A stretch of DNA of 64,000 bases, taken from assembly GCA_964016885.1 (NCBI GenBank), contig OZ024744.1, positions 116,749,302 through 116,813,301 of the forward strand. The letters are read 5' to 3'. Numbering within the stretch: position 1 is the first letter of the stretch; each line of letters starts with the position of its first letter. Source of the stretch: Eledone cirrhosa (taxonomy: Eukaryota > Mollusca > Cephalopoda > Octopoda > Eledonidae). The notes under the pieces are model-generated. The model ran no database searches, was not told where the DNA came from, and saw only the letters and a list, made by a program, of their open reading frames with translations. Positions 16,601 to 30,643 of this stretch are shown piece by piece. The translations under genes were made by a program, and so were the position numbers.

Positions 16601-19600
16601 ATGTGAGATAATGACCAATGTGAGATAATGACAATGTGAGATAATGACAATGTGAGATAATGAGCAATGTGAGATAATGACAATGTGAGATAATGACAAT
16701 GTGAGATGATGACTAATGTGAGATAATGACAACGTGAGATAATGACAATGTGAGATAATGACCAACGTGAGATAATGACAATGTGAGATAATGACAATGT
16801 GAGATAATGACAACATGAGATAATGACAATGTGAGATAATGACAATATGAGATATTGACCAATGTGAGATAATGACCAATGTGAGATAATGACAATGTGA
16901 GATAATGACTACTTGAGATAATGACAATGTGAGATAATGACAATATGAGATAATGACCAATGTGAGATAATGACAATGTGAGATAATGACAACGTGAGAT
17001 AATGACAATGTGAGATAATGACAATATGAGATAATGACCAATGTGAGATAATGACAATGTGAGATAATGACAATGTGAGATAATGACAATGTGAGATAAT
17101 GACAATGTGAGATAATGACCAACATGAGATAATGAAAATGTGATATAATGACAATGTGAGATAATGACCAACATGAGATAATGACAATGTGAGATAATGA
17201 CAATGTGAGATAATGACCAACATGAGATAATGAAAATGTGAGATAATGACAACGTGAGATAATGACAATGTGAGATAATGACAATGTGAGATAATGAGCA
17301 ATGTGAGATAATGACCAATGTGAGATAATGACCAATGTGAGATAATGACAATGTGAGATAATGACAATGTGAGATAATGACAATGTGAGATAATGACAAT
17401 GTGAGATAATGAACAATGTGAGATAATGACAATGTGAGATAATGACCAATGTGAGATAATGACTATGTGAGATAATGACAATGTGAGATAATGACAATGT
17501 GAGATAATGACCAATGTGAGATAATGACAATGTAAGATAATGACCAATGTGAGATAACGACAATGTGAGATAATGACAATGTGAGATAATGACCAATGTG
17601 AGATAATGACAATGTGAGATAATGACAATGTGAGATAATGACCAATGTGAGATAATGACAATGTGAGATAATGACAATGTGAGATAATGACCAATGTGAG
17701 ATAATGACAATGTGAGATAATGACAATGTGAGATAATGACCAATGTGAGATAATGACAATGTGAGATAATGCCCAAGTTAGATAATGACCAAAGTGAGAT
17801 AATGACCAATGTGAGATAATGAAAATGTGAGATAATGGCAATGTGAGATAATGACAATGTGAGATAATGACAATGTGAGATAATGGCAATGTGAGATAAT
17901 GACCAATGTGAGATAATGACCAATATTGACGATGTGAGATAATGACAATGTGAGATAATGACAATGTGAGATAATGACCAATATGAGATAATGACAATGT
18001 GAGATAATGACCAATGTGAGATAATGCCCAATGTGAGATAATGACCAATGTGAGATAATGACCAATGTGAGATAATGACAATGTGAGATAATGACCAATA
18101 TGAGATAATGACAACGTGAGATAATGACAATGTGAGATAATGACCAATGTGAGATAATGACAATGTGAGATAATGACCAATATGAGATAATGACAATGTG
18201 AGATAATGACCAATGTGAGGTAATGACCAATGGGAGATAATGACAATGTGAGGTAATGACCAATGGGAGATAATGACCAATATGAGATAATGACAATATG
18301 AGATAATGACAATGTGAGATAATGACCAATATGAGATAATGACAATGTGAGATAATGACCAATGTGAGATAATGACCAATGTGAGATAATGACCAATGTG
18401 AGATAATGACCAATGTGAGATAATGACCAATGTGAAATAATGACCAATGTGATATAATGAGCAATGTGAGATAATGACAATGTGAGATAATGACCAATGT
18501 GAGATAATGACAATGTGAGATAATGACCAATGTGAGATAATGACCAATGTAAGATATTGACCAACGTGAGATAATGACCAATGTGAGATAATGACCAATG
18601 TGAGATAATGACAATGTGAGATAATGACAATGTGAGATAATGACAATGTGAGATAATGAACAATGTGAGATAATGACCAATGTAAGATAATGACAATGTG
18701 AGATAATGACAATGTGAGATAATGACAATTTGAGATAATGACAATGTTAGATAATGACCAATGTGAGATAATGAACAATGTGAGATAATGACCAAAGTGA
18801 GATAATGACAATGTGAGATAATGACAATGTGAGATAATGAACAATGTGAGATAATGACCAATGTGAGATAATGACAATGTGAGATAATGACAACGTGAGA
18901 TAATGACAATTTGAGATAATGACAATGTGAGATAATGACCAATGTGAGATAATGAGAACGTGTGATAATGACAATGTGAGATAATGACAATGTGAGATAA
19001 TGACAATGTGAGATAATGACAATGTGAGATAATGACCAATGTGAGATAATGACAATGTGAGATAATGACAATGTGAGATAATGACAATGTGAGATAATGA
19101 CAATGTGATATAATGACAATGTGAGATAATGACAATGTGAGATAATGACAATGTGAGATAATGACAATGTGAGATAATGACCAATGTGAGAAAATGACAA
19201 TGTGAGATAATGACCAATGTTAGATAATGACCAATTGGAGATAATGACCAATGTGAGATAATTACAATATGAGATAATGACCAATGTGAGATAATGATAA
19301 CGTGAGATAATGACCAATATGAGATAATGACAATATGAGATAATGACAATGTGAGATGATGACTAATGTGAGATAATGACCAATGTGAGATAATGACAAT
19401 GTGAGATAATGACCAATGTGAGATAATGACAATGTGAGATAATGACAATGTGAGATAATGACCAATGTAAGATAATGACCAATGGGAGATAACGACCAAT
19501 GGGAGATAATGACAATGTGAGATAATGACAATGTGAGATAATGACAATGTGACATAATGACAATGTGAGATTATGACAATGTGAGATAATGACGATGTGA

Positions 19601-21340
19601 GATTATGACAATGTGAGATAATGACAATGTGAGATAATGACAACGTGAGATAATGACCAATGTGAGATAATGACCAATGTGAGATAATGACAAACGTGAG
19701 ATAATGACCAATGTGAGATAATGACAAATGTGAGATAACGACCAATGGGAGATAATGACAATGTGAGATAATGACAAATGTGAGATAACGACCAATGGGA
19801 GATAATGACAATGTGAGATAATGACAAATGTGAGATAACGACCAATGGGAGATAATGACAACGTGAGATAATGACAATGTGAGATAATGACCAATGTGAG
19901 ATAATGACAATGTGAGATAATGACCAATGTGAGATAATGACAATGTGAGATAATGACCAATGTGAGATAATGACAATGTGAGATAATGACAATGTGAGAT
20001 AATGACCAATGTGAGATAATGACCAATGGGAGATAATGACAATGTGAGATAATGACAATGTGAGATAATGACCTATATGAGATAATGACAATGTGAGATA
20101 ATGACCAATGTGAGATAATGACCAATGTGAGATAATGACCAATGTGAGATAATGACAATGTGAGATAATGACCAATGTGAGATAATGACAATGTGAGATA
20201 ATGACAATGTGAGATAATGACCAATGTGAGATAATGACCAATGTGAGATAATGACCAATGTGAGATAATGACCAATGTGAGATAATGACCAATGTGAGAT
20301 AATGACAATGTGAGATAATGACCAATGTGAGATAATGACCAATGTGAGATAATGACCAACGTGAGATAATGACAATGTGAGATAATGACAATGTGAGATA
20401 ATGACAATGTGAGATAATGACAACGTGAGATAATGACAATGTGAGATAATGACCAACGTGAGATAATGACAATGTGAGATAATGACAATGTGAGATAATG
20501 ACAACGTGAGATAATGACAATGTGAGATAATGACAATATGAGATAATGACCAATGTGAGATAATGACCAATGTGAGATAATGACAATGTGAGATAATGAC
20601 AATGTGAGATAATGACAACTTGAGATAATGACAATGTGAGATAATGACAATATGAGATAATGACCAATGTGAGATAGTGACAATGTGAGATAATGACAAC
20701 GTGAGATAATGACAATGTGAGATAATGACAATATGAGATAATGACCAATGTGAGATAATGACAATGTGAGATAATGACAATGTGAGATAATGACCAACAT
20801 GAGAAAATGAAAATGTGAGATAATGACAACGTGAGATAATGACAATGTGAGATAATGACAATGTGAGATATTGAGCAATGTGAGATAATGACCAATGTGA
20901 GATAATGACCAATGTGAGATAATGACAATGTGAGATAATGACAATGTGAGATAATGACAATGTGAGATAATGACAATGTGAGATAATGACCAACATGAGA
21001 TAATGAAAATGTGAGATAATGACAATGTGAGATAATGACCAACATGAGATAATGACAATGTGAGATAATGACAATGTGAGATAATGACCAACATGAGATA
21101 ATGAAAATGTGAGATAATGACAACGTGAGATAATGACAATGTGAGATAATGACAATGTGAGATAATGAGCAATGTGAGATAATGACCAATGTGAGATAAT
21201 GACCAATGTGAGATAATGACAATGTGAGATAATGACAATGTGAGATAATGACAATGTGAGATAATGACAATGTGACATAATGACAATGTGAGATTATGAC
21301 AATGTGAGATAATGACAATGTGAGATTATGACAATGTGAG
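10685..21340. repeat. Higher-order repeat domain in the satellite (blocks about 1.6-1.7 kb)
   Basis: A diagnostic motif, two GAGATTATGAC units 32 bp apart preceded by a GACATAATG unit, recurs at about 10685, 12421, 14012, 15715, 19569 and 21292. The spacings are about 1736, 1591 and 1703 bp, then 1723 bp between the last two. The motif also occurs at about 4199, 29798 and 34800. After most copies comes the same series: CAAACGTG, then repeated CAAATGTGAGATAACGACCAATGGG units, then TGACCTATATGAG. Rare variants recurring in fixed order show that blocks of about 100 basic units were amplified as wholes. Confidence 0.85.
11106..17239. repeat. 3294-bp tandem duplication within the satellite
   Basis: Landmarks recur at exactly 3294 bp. 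The truncated unit ACCAATGAATAATGACC is at 11371 and 14665, and GATGATGACTAATG is near 11581 and 14875. Derived minus-strand open frames of identical length (433, 437, 316 and 208 codons) recur at the same offset. Correspondence holds from about 11106-13945 to 14400-17239. To the left it continues at offset 3327, so one copy has lost 33 bp (one 16-mer plus one 17-mer). The copies look almost identical, which suggests recent duplication by unequal exchange or an assembly duplicate. Confidence 0.85.
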
Positions 21341-22279
21341 ATAATGACAATGTGAGATAATGACAACGTGAGATAATGACCAATGTGAGATAATGACCAA
21401 TGTGAGATAATGACAAACGTGAGATAATGACCAATGTGAGATAATGACAAATGTGAGATAACGACCAATGGGAGATAATGACAATGTGAGATAATGACAA
21501 ATGTGAGATAACGACCAATGGGAGATAATGACAATGTGAGATAATGACAAATGTGAGATAACGACCAATGGGAGATAATGACAACGTGAGATAATGACAA
21601 CGTGAGATAATGACCAATGTGAGATAATGACAATGTGAGATAATAACCAATGTGAGATAATGACAATGTGAGATAATGACAATGTGAGATAATGACCAAT
21701 GTGAGATAATGACCAATGGGAGATAATGACAATGTGAGATAATGACAATGTGAGATAATGACCTATATGAGATAATGACAATGTGAGATAATGACCAATG
21801 TGAGATAACGACCAATGTGAGATAATGACCAATGTGAGATAATGACAATGTGAGATAATGACCAATGTGAGATAATGACAATGTGAGATAATGACAATGT
21901 GAGATAATGACCAATGTGAGATAATGACCAATGTGAGATAATGACCAATGTGAGATAATGACCAATGTGAGATAATGACCAATGTGAGATAATGACAATG
22001 TGAGATAATGACCAATGTGAGATAATGACCAATGTGAGATAATGACCAACATGAGATAATGACAATGTGAGATAATGACAATGTGAGATAATGACAATGT
22101 GAGATAATGACAATGTGAGATAATGACAATGTGAGATAATGACCAATGTGAGATAATGACAATGTGAGATAATGACAATGTGAGATAATGAGCAATGTGA
22201 GATAATGACAATGTGAGATAATGACAATGAGAGATGATGACTAATGTGAGATAATGACAACGTGAGATAATGACAATGT

Positions 22280-25200
22280 GAGATAATGACCAACGTGAGA
22301 TAATGACAATGTGAGATAATCACAATGTGAGATAATGACAACGTGAGATAATGACAATGTGAGATAATGACAATATGAGATAATGACCAATGTGAGATAA
22401 TGACCAATGTGAGATAATGATAATGTGAGATAATGACAATGTGAGATAATGACAACTTGAGATAATGACAATGTGAGATAATGACAATATGAGATAATGA
22501 CCAATGTGAGATAATGACAATGTGAGATAATGACAACGTGAGATAATGACAATGTGAGATAATGACAATATGAGATAATGACCAATGTGAGATAATGACA
22601 ATGTGAGATAATGACAATGTGAGATAATGACCAACATGAGATAATGAAAATGTGAGATAATGACAACGTGAGATAATGACAATGTGAGATAATGACAATG
22701 TGAGACAATGAGCAATGTGAGATAATGACCAATGTGAGATAATGACCAATTTGAGATAATGACAATGTGAGATAATGACAATGTGAGATAATGACAATGT
22801 GAGATAATGACAATGTGAGATAATGACCAACATGAGATAATGAAAATGTGAGATAATGACAATGTGAGATAATGACCAACATGAGATAATGACAATGTGA
22901 GATAATGACAATGTGAGATAATGACCAACATGACATAATGAAAATGTGAGATAATGACAACGTGAGATAATGACAATGTGAGATAATGACAATGTGAGAT
23001 AATGAGCAATGTGAGATAATGACCAATGTGAGATAATGACCAATGTGAGATAATGACAATGTGAGATAATGACAATGTGAGATAATGACAATGTGAGATA
23101 ATGACAATATGAGATAATGAACAATGTGAGATAATGACAATGTGAGATAATGACTATGTGAGATAATGACAATTTGAGATAATGACAATGTGAGATAATG
23201 ACCAATATGAGATAATGACAATGTAAGATAATGACAATGTGAGATAATGACAACGTGAGATAATGACAATGTGAGATAATGACAATGTGAGATAATGACA
23301 ATGTGAGATAATGACCAATGTGAGATAATGACAATGTGAGATAATGACAATGTGAGATAATGACCAATGTGAGATAATGACAATGTGAGATAATGACAAT
23401 GTGAGATAATGACCAGTGTGAGATAATGACAATGTGAGATAATGACAATGTGAGATAATGACCAATGTGAGATAATGACAATGTGAGATAATGACAATGT
23501 GAGATAATGACCAATGTGAGATAATGACAATGTGAGATAATGCCCAAGTTAGATAATCACCAATGTGAGATAATGACCAATGTGAGATAATGACGATGTG
23601 AGATAATGACAATGTGAGATAATGACAATGTGAGATAATGACAATGTGAGATAATGACCAATATGAGATAATGACAATGTGAGATAATGACCAATGTGAG
23701 ATAATGCCCAATGTGAGATAATGACCAATGTGAGATAATGACAATGTGAGATAATGACAATGTGAGATAATGACAATGTGAGATAATGACCAATGTGAGA
23801 TAATGACCAATGTGAGATATTGACGATGTGAGATAATGACAATGTGAGATAATGACAATGTGAGATAATGACAATGTGAGATAATGACCAATATGAGATA
23901 ATGACAATGTGAGATAATGACCAATGTGAGATAATGCCCAATGTGAGATAATGACCAATGTGAGATACTGACCAATGTGAGATAATGACAATGTGAGATA
24001 ATGACCAATATGAGATAATGACAATGTGAGATAATGACAATGTGAGATAATGACCAATGTGAGATAATGACAATGTGAGATAATGACCAATATGAGATAA
24101 TGACAATGTGAGATAATGACCAATGTGAGGTAATGACCAATGGGAGATAATGACAATGTGAGGTAATGACCAATGGGAGATAATGACCAATATGAGATAA
24201 TGACAATATTAGATAATGACAATGTGAGATAATGACCAATATGAGATAATGACAATGTGAGATAATGACCAATGTGAGATAATGACCAATGTGAGATAAT
24301 GACCAACGTGAGATAATGACAATGTGAGATAATGACAATATGAGATAATGACCAATGTGAGATAATGACCAATGTGAGATAATGTCAATGTGAGATAATG
24401 ACAATGTGAGATAATGACAACTTGAGATAATGACAATGTGAGATAATGACAATATGAGATAATGACCAATGTGAGATAATGACAATGTGAGATAATGACA
24501 ACGTGAGATAATGACAATGTGAGATAATGACAATATGAGATAATGACCAATGTGAGATAATGACAAGGTGAGATAATGACAATGTGAGATAATGACCAAC
24601 ATGAGATAATGAAAATGTGAGATAATGACAACGTGAGATAATGACAATGTGAGATAATGACAATGTGAGATAATGAGCAATGTGAGATAATGACCAATGT
24701 GAGATAATGACCAATGTGAGATAATGACAATGTGAGATAATGACAATGTGAGATAATGACAATGTGAGATAATGACAATGTGAGATAATGACCAACATGA
24801 GATAATGAAAATGTGAGATAATGACAATGTGAGATAATGACCAACATGAGATAATGACAATGTGAGATAATGACAATGTGAGATAATGACCAACATGACA
24901 TAATGAAAATGTGAGATAATGACAACGTGAGATAATGACAATGTGAGATAATGACAATGTGAGATAATGAGCAATGTGAGATAATGACCAATGTGAGATA
25001 ATGACCAATGTGAGATAATGACAATGTGAGATAATGACAATGTGAGATAATGACAATGTGAGATAATGACAATATGAGATAATGAACAATGTGAGATAAT
25101 GACAATGTGAGATAATGACCAATGTGAGATAATGACTATGTGAGATAATGACAATGTGAGATAATGACAATGTGAGATAATGACCAATATGAGATAATGA

Positions 25201-26200
25201 CAATGTAAGATAATGACAATGTGAGATAATGACAACGTGAGATAATGACAATGTGAGATAATGACAATGTAAGATAATGACAATGTGAGATAATGACCAA
25301 TGTGAGATAATGACAATGTGAGATAATGACAATGTGAGATAATGACCAATGTGAGATAATGACAATGTGAGATAATGACAATGTGAGATAATGACCAATG
25401 TGAGATAATGACAATGTGAGATAATGACAATGTGAGATAATGACCAATGTGAGATAATGACAATGTGAGATAATGACAATGTGAGATAATGACCAATGTG
25501 AGATAATGACAATGTGAGATAATGCCCAAGTTAGATAATCACCAATGTGAGATAATGACCAATGTGAGATATTGACGATGTGAGATAATGACAATGTGAG
25601 ATAATGACAATGTGAGATAATGACAATGTGAGATAATGACCAATATGAGATAATGACAATGTGAGATAATGACCAATGTGAGATAATGCCCAATGTGAGA
25701 TAATGACCAATGTGAGATAATGACAATGTGAGATAATGACAATGTGAGATAATGACAATGTGAGATAATGACAATGTGAGATAATGACCAATGTGAGATA
25801 ATGACCAATGTGAGATATTGACGATGTGAGATAATGACAATGTGAGATAATGACAATGTGAGATAATGACAATGTGAGATAATGACCAATATGAGATAAT
25901 GACAATGTGAGATAATGACCAATGTGAGATAATGCCCAATGTGAGATAATGACCAATGTGAGATACTGACCAATGTGAGATAATGACAATGTGAGATAAT
26001 GACCAATATGAGATAATGACAATGTGAGATAATGACAATGTGAGATAATGACCAATGTGAGATAATGACAATGTGAGATAATGACCAATATGAGATAATG
26101 ACAATGTGAGATAATGACCAATGTGAGGTAATGACCAATGGGAGATAATGACAATGTGAGGTAATGACCAATGGGAGATAATGACCAATATGAGATAATG
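22280..26200. repeat. About 1.97-2.0 kb tandem duplication within the satellite
   Basis: The rare string TGCCCAAGTTAGATAATCACC occurs at 23541 and 25523 (offset 1982), and GACTATGTGAG at 23153 and 25135 (offset 1982). The variant CCAACATGACATAATG is at 22925 and 24890 (offset 1965), and GAGATACTGACC is near 23963 and 25961 (offset 1998). The offsets differ by 16 or 17 bp, which is single-unit gain or loss since the duplication. The outer boundaries are approximate. Confidence 0.75.
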
Positions 26201-29200
26201 ACAATATTAGATAATGACAATGTGAGATAATGACCAATATGAGATAATGACAATGTGAGATAATGACCAATGTGAGATAATGACCAATGTGAGATAATGA
26301 CCAATGTGAGATAATGACCAATGTGAGATAATGACCAATGTGATATAATGACCAATGTGAGATAATGACAATGTGAGATAATGACCAATGTGAGATAATG
26401 ACAATGTGAGATAATGACCAATGTGAGATAATGACCAATGTAAGATATTGACCAACGTGAGATAATGACCAATGTGAGATAATGACCAATGTGAGATAAT
26501 GACAATGTGAGATAATGACAATGTGAGATAATGACAATGTGAGATAATGAACAATGTGAGATAATGACCAATGTGAGATAATGACAATGTGAGATAATGA
26601 CAATGTGAGATAATGACAATTTGAGATAATGACAATGTGAGATAATGACCAATGTGAGATAATGAACAATGTGAGATAATGACCAACGTGAGATAATGAC
26701 AATGTGAGATAATGACAATGTGAGATAATGAACAATGTGAGATAATGACCAATGTGAGATAACGACAATGTGAGATAATGACAATGTGAGATAATGACAA
26801 TTTGAGATAATGACAAAGTGAGATAATGACCAATGTGAGATAATGACCAATGTGAGATAATGACAATGTGAGATAATGACAATGTGAGATAATGACCAAT
26901 GTGAGATAATGACAATGTGAGATAATGACAATGTGAGATAATGACAATGTGAGATAATGACAATGTGATATAATGACAATGTGAGATAATGACAATGTGA
27001 GATAATGACAATGTGAGATAATGACAATGTGAGATAATGACCAATGTGAGAAAATGACAATGTGAGATAATGACCAATGTTAGATAATGACCAATTGGAG
27101 ATAATGACCAATGTGAGATAATTACAATATGAGATAATGACCAATGTGAGATAATGATAACGTGAGATAATGACCAATATGAGATAATGACAATATGAGA
27201 TAATGACAATGTGAGATGATGACTAATGTGAGATAATGACCAATGTGAGATAATGACAATGTGAGATAATGACCAATGTGAGATAATGACAATGTGAGAT
27301 AATGACAATGTGAGATAATGACCAATGTAAGATAATGACCAATGGGAGATAACGACCAATGGGAGATAATGACAATGTGAGATAATGACAATGTGACATA
27401 ATGACAATGTGAGATAATGACAACGTGAGATAATGACCAATGTGAGATAATGACCAATGTGAGATAATGACAAACGTGAGATAATGACCAATGTGAGATA
27501 ATGACAAATGTGAGATAACGACCAATGGGAGATAATGACAATGTGAGATAATGACAAATGTGAGATAACGACCAATGGGAGATAATGACAATGTGAGATA
27601 ATGACAAATGTGAGATAACGACCAATGGGAGATAATGACAACGTGAGATAATGACAATGTGAGATAATGACCAATGTGAGATAATGACAATGTGAGATAA
27701 TGACCAATGTGAGATAATGACAATGTGAGATAATGACCAATGTGAGATAATGACAATGTGAGATAATGACAATGTGAGATAATGACCAATGTGAGATAAT
27801 GACCAATGGGAGATAATGACAATGTGAGATAATGACCAATGTGAGATAATGACAATGTGAGATAATGACCAATGTGAGATAATGACCAATGGGAGATAAT
27901 GACAATGTTAGATAATGACCAATGTGAGATAATGACAATGTGAGATAATGAAAATGTGAGATAATGACAATGTGAGATAATGACAATGTGAGATAATGAC
28001 CAATGTGTGATAATGACAATGTGAGATAATGACCAATGTGAGATAATGACCAATGTGAGATAATGACCAATGTGAGATAATGACAATGTGAGATAATGAC
28101 AATGTGAGATAATGACCAATGTGAGATAATGACCAATGTGAGATAATGACAATGTGAGATAATGACCAATGTGAGATAATGACAATGTGAGATAATGACA
28201 ATGTGAGATAATGACAATGGGAGATAATGACAATGTGAGATAATGAGCAATGTGAGATAATGACAATGTGAGATAATGACAATGTGAGATAATGACCAAT
28301 GTGTGATAATGACAATGTGAGATAATGACAACGTGAGATAATGACCAATGTGAGATAATGACAATGTGAGATAATGACCAATGTGAGATAATGACCAATG
28401 TGAGATAATGACAATGTGAGATAATGACCAATGTGAGATAATGACAATGTGAGATAATGACAATGTGAGATAATGACAATGTGAGATCATGACAATGTGA
28501 GATAATGAAAATATGAAATAATGACCAATGTGAGATAATGACCAATGTGAGATAATGACCAATGTGAGATAATGACAATGTGAGATAATGACAATGTGAG
28601 ATAATGAAAATGTGAGATAATGACCAATGTGAGATAATGACCAATGTGAGATAATGACAACGTGAGATAATGACAATATGAGATAATGACCAATGTAAGA
28701 TAATGACCAATGTGAGATAATGACAATGTGAGATAATGACAATGTGAGATAATGACAATGTGAGATAATGACCAATGTGAGATAATGACAATGTGAGATA
28801 ATGACCAATGTGAGATAATGACAATGTGAGATAATGACAATGTGAGATAATGACCAATGTAAGATAATGACCAATGGGAGATAACGACCAATGGGAGATA
28901 ATGACAATGTGAGATAATGACAATGTGAGATAATGACAATGTGACATAATGACCAATGTGAGATAATGACAATGTGAGATAATGACCAATGTGAGATAAT
29001 GACAATGTGAGATAATGACCAATGTGAGATAATGACCAATGTGAGATAATGACAATATGAGATAATGACAATGTGAGATAATGACAATATGAGATAATGA
29101 GCAATGTGAGATAATGACAATGTGAGATAATGACAATGGGAGATAATGACAATGTGAGATAATGAGCAATGTGAGATAATGACAATGTGAGATAATGACA

Positions 29201-30136
29201 ATGTGAGATAATGACAACGTGAGATAATGACCAATGTGAGATAATGACAATGTGAGATAATGACCAATGTGAGATAATGACCAATGTGAGATAATGACAA
29301 TGTGAGATAATGACCAATGTGAGATAATGACAATGTGAGATAATGACAATGTGAGATAATGACAATGTGAGATCATGACAATGTGAGATAATGAAAATGT
29401 GAAATAATGACCAATGTGAGATAATGACCAATGTGAGATAATGACCAATGTGAGATAATGACAATGTGAGATAATGACAATGTGAGATAATGAAAATGTG
29501 AAATAATGACCAATGTGAGATAATGACCAATGTAAGATAATGACCAATGTGAGATAATGACAATGTGAGATAATGACAATGTGAGATAATGACAATGTGA
29601 GATAATGACCAATGTGAGATAATGACAATGTGAGATAATGACCAATGTGAGATAATGACAATGTGAGATAATGACAATGTGAGATAATGACCAATGTAAG
29701 ATAATGACCAATGGGAGATAACGACCAATGGGAGATAATGACAATGTGAGATAATGACAATGTGAGATAATGACAATGTGACATAATGACAATGTGAGAT
29801 TATGACAATGTGAGATAATGACAATGTGAGATTATGACAATGTGAGATAATGACAATGTGAGATAATGACAATGTGAGATAATGACCAATGTGAGATAAT
29901 GACCAATGTGAGGTAATGACAAACGTGAGATAATGACCAATGTGAGATAATGACAAATGTGAGATAACGACCAATGGGAGATAATGACAATGTGAGATAA
30001 TGACAAATGTGAGATAACGACCAATGGGAGATAATGACAATGTGAGATAATGACAAATGTGAGATAACGACCAATGGGAGATAATGACAATGTGAGATAA
30101 TGACAATGTGAGATAATGACCAATGTGAGATAATGA

Positions 30137-30643
30137 CATCATCATCATCATCATCATCAGGTTTAGCGTCCGTGTTCCACGCTTGCATGGGTTTGGACGG
30201 GGGTTTTCCCACTTGAGGCAAGAGTGGTTGTCTTGCTCGCATAGGACTGTCTGGCGGGTTTTCTACAGTTGGATGCCCTTCCTAACACCAACCACATTTA
30301 CAGTGTGGGGCTGGGAGGTTTTTACCGTGTTGCCTACACGGTCACATTACAGCGTGGACTGTCTGGCGGGTTTTCTACAGCTGGATGCCCTTCCTAACAC
30401 CAACCACATTTACAGTGTGGGGCTGGGAGGTTTTTACCGTGTTGCCTACACGGCCACATTTACAGCGTGGACTGTGTGTTTTTTGTCGTGACACCTACAC
30501 GATCTCATTTGTTTCGGCCTGGATGTTGTGGGACCAACATAACTTTACATTGAAAGGGGCGGTGTGGGTGGGGTGGAGGTGGTGGGACGGGGGTGTGTTT
30601 TGATAGAGGTGCCTACTGACTGTAGTAGGTTTTTACTTTGTAT
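30137..30643 (-). other. LINE 3' UTR with internal 112-bp duplication and trinucleotide tail
   Basis: The sequence GGACTGTCTGGCGGGTTTTC begins at 30244 and again at 30356, so a 112-bp segment is present twice (30244-30355 and 30356-30467). Within each copy, the spacing of ACAGTGTGG and ACAGCGTGG shows a degenerate period of about 48-49 bp. The distal end is 23 bp of CAT repeat (30137-30159). This 3' region is homologous to the 3' end of the truncated LINE at 51152 and to the tail of the SINE at 53597. It is therefore probably the part recognised by the reverse transcriptase. Confidence 0.85.

Larger units (their letters stand above)
1..30136. repeat. 16/17-bp satellite array, left block
   Basis: The whole stretch is head-to-tail copies of GTGAGATAATGACAAT (16 bp) or GTGAGATAATGACCAAT (17 bp), mixed in irregular order, so the mean period is near 16.5 bp. 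Common variants are ACGTG for ATGTG, CCAAAGTG, CCAACATG, ATATGAG, GATATAATG and GATAACGACCAATGGG. All copies keep one orientation. On the plus strand each unit carries TGA, TAA and TGA. On the minus strand it has no stop in any of three phases, which creates very long meaningless open frames. The array runs off the left edge of the window, so its full length is unknown. It stops at the 3' tail of a LINE inserted at 30137 and resumes at about 34001. A structural (pericentromeric or heterochromatic) location is plausible but not shown. Confidence 0.98.

Noticed and set aside
1..30136. CRISPR-like regularity of short repeats
   Set aside because: Units are directly adjacent with no unique spacers, the period is 16-17 bp, and the context is eukaryotic.
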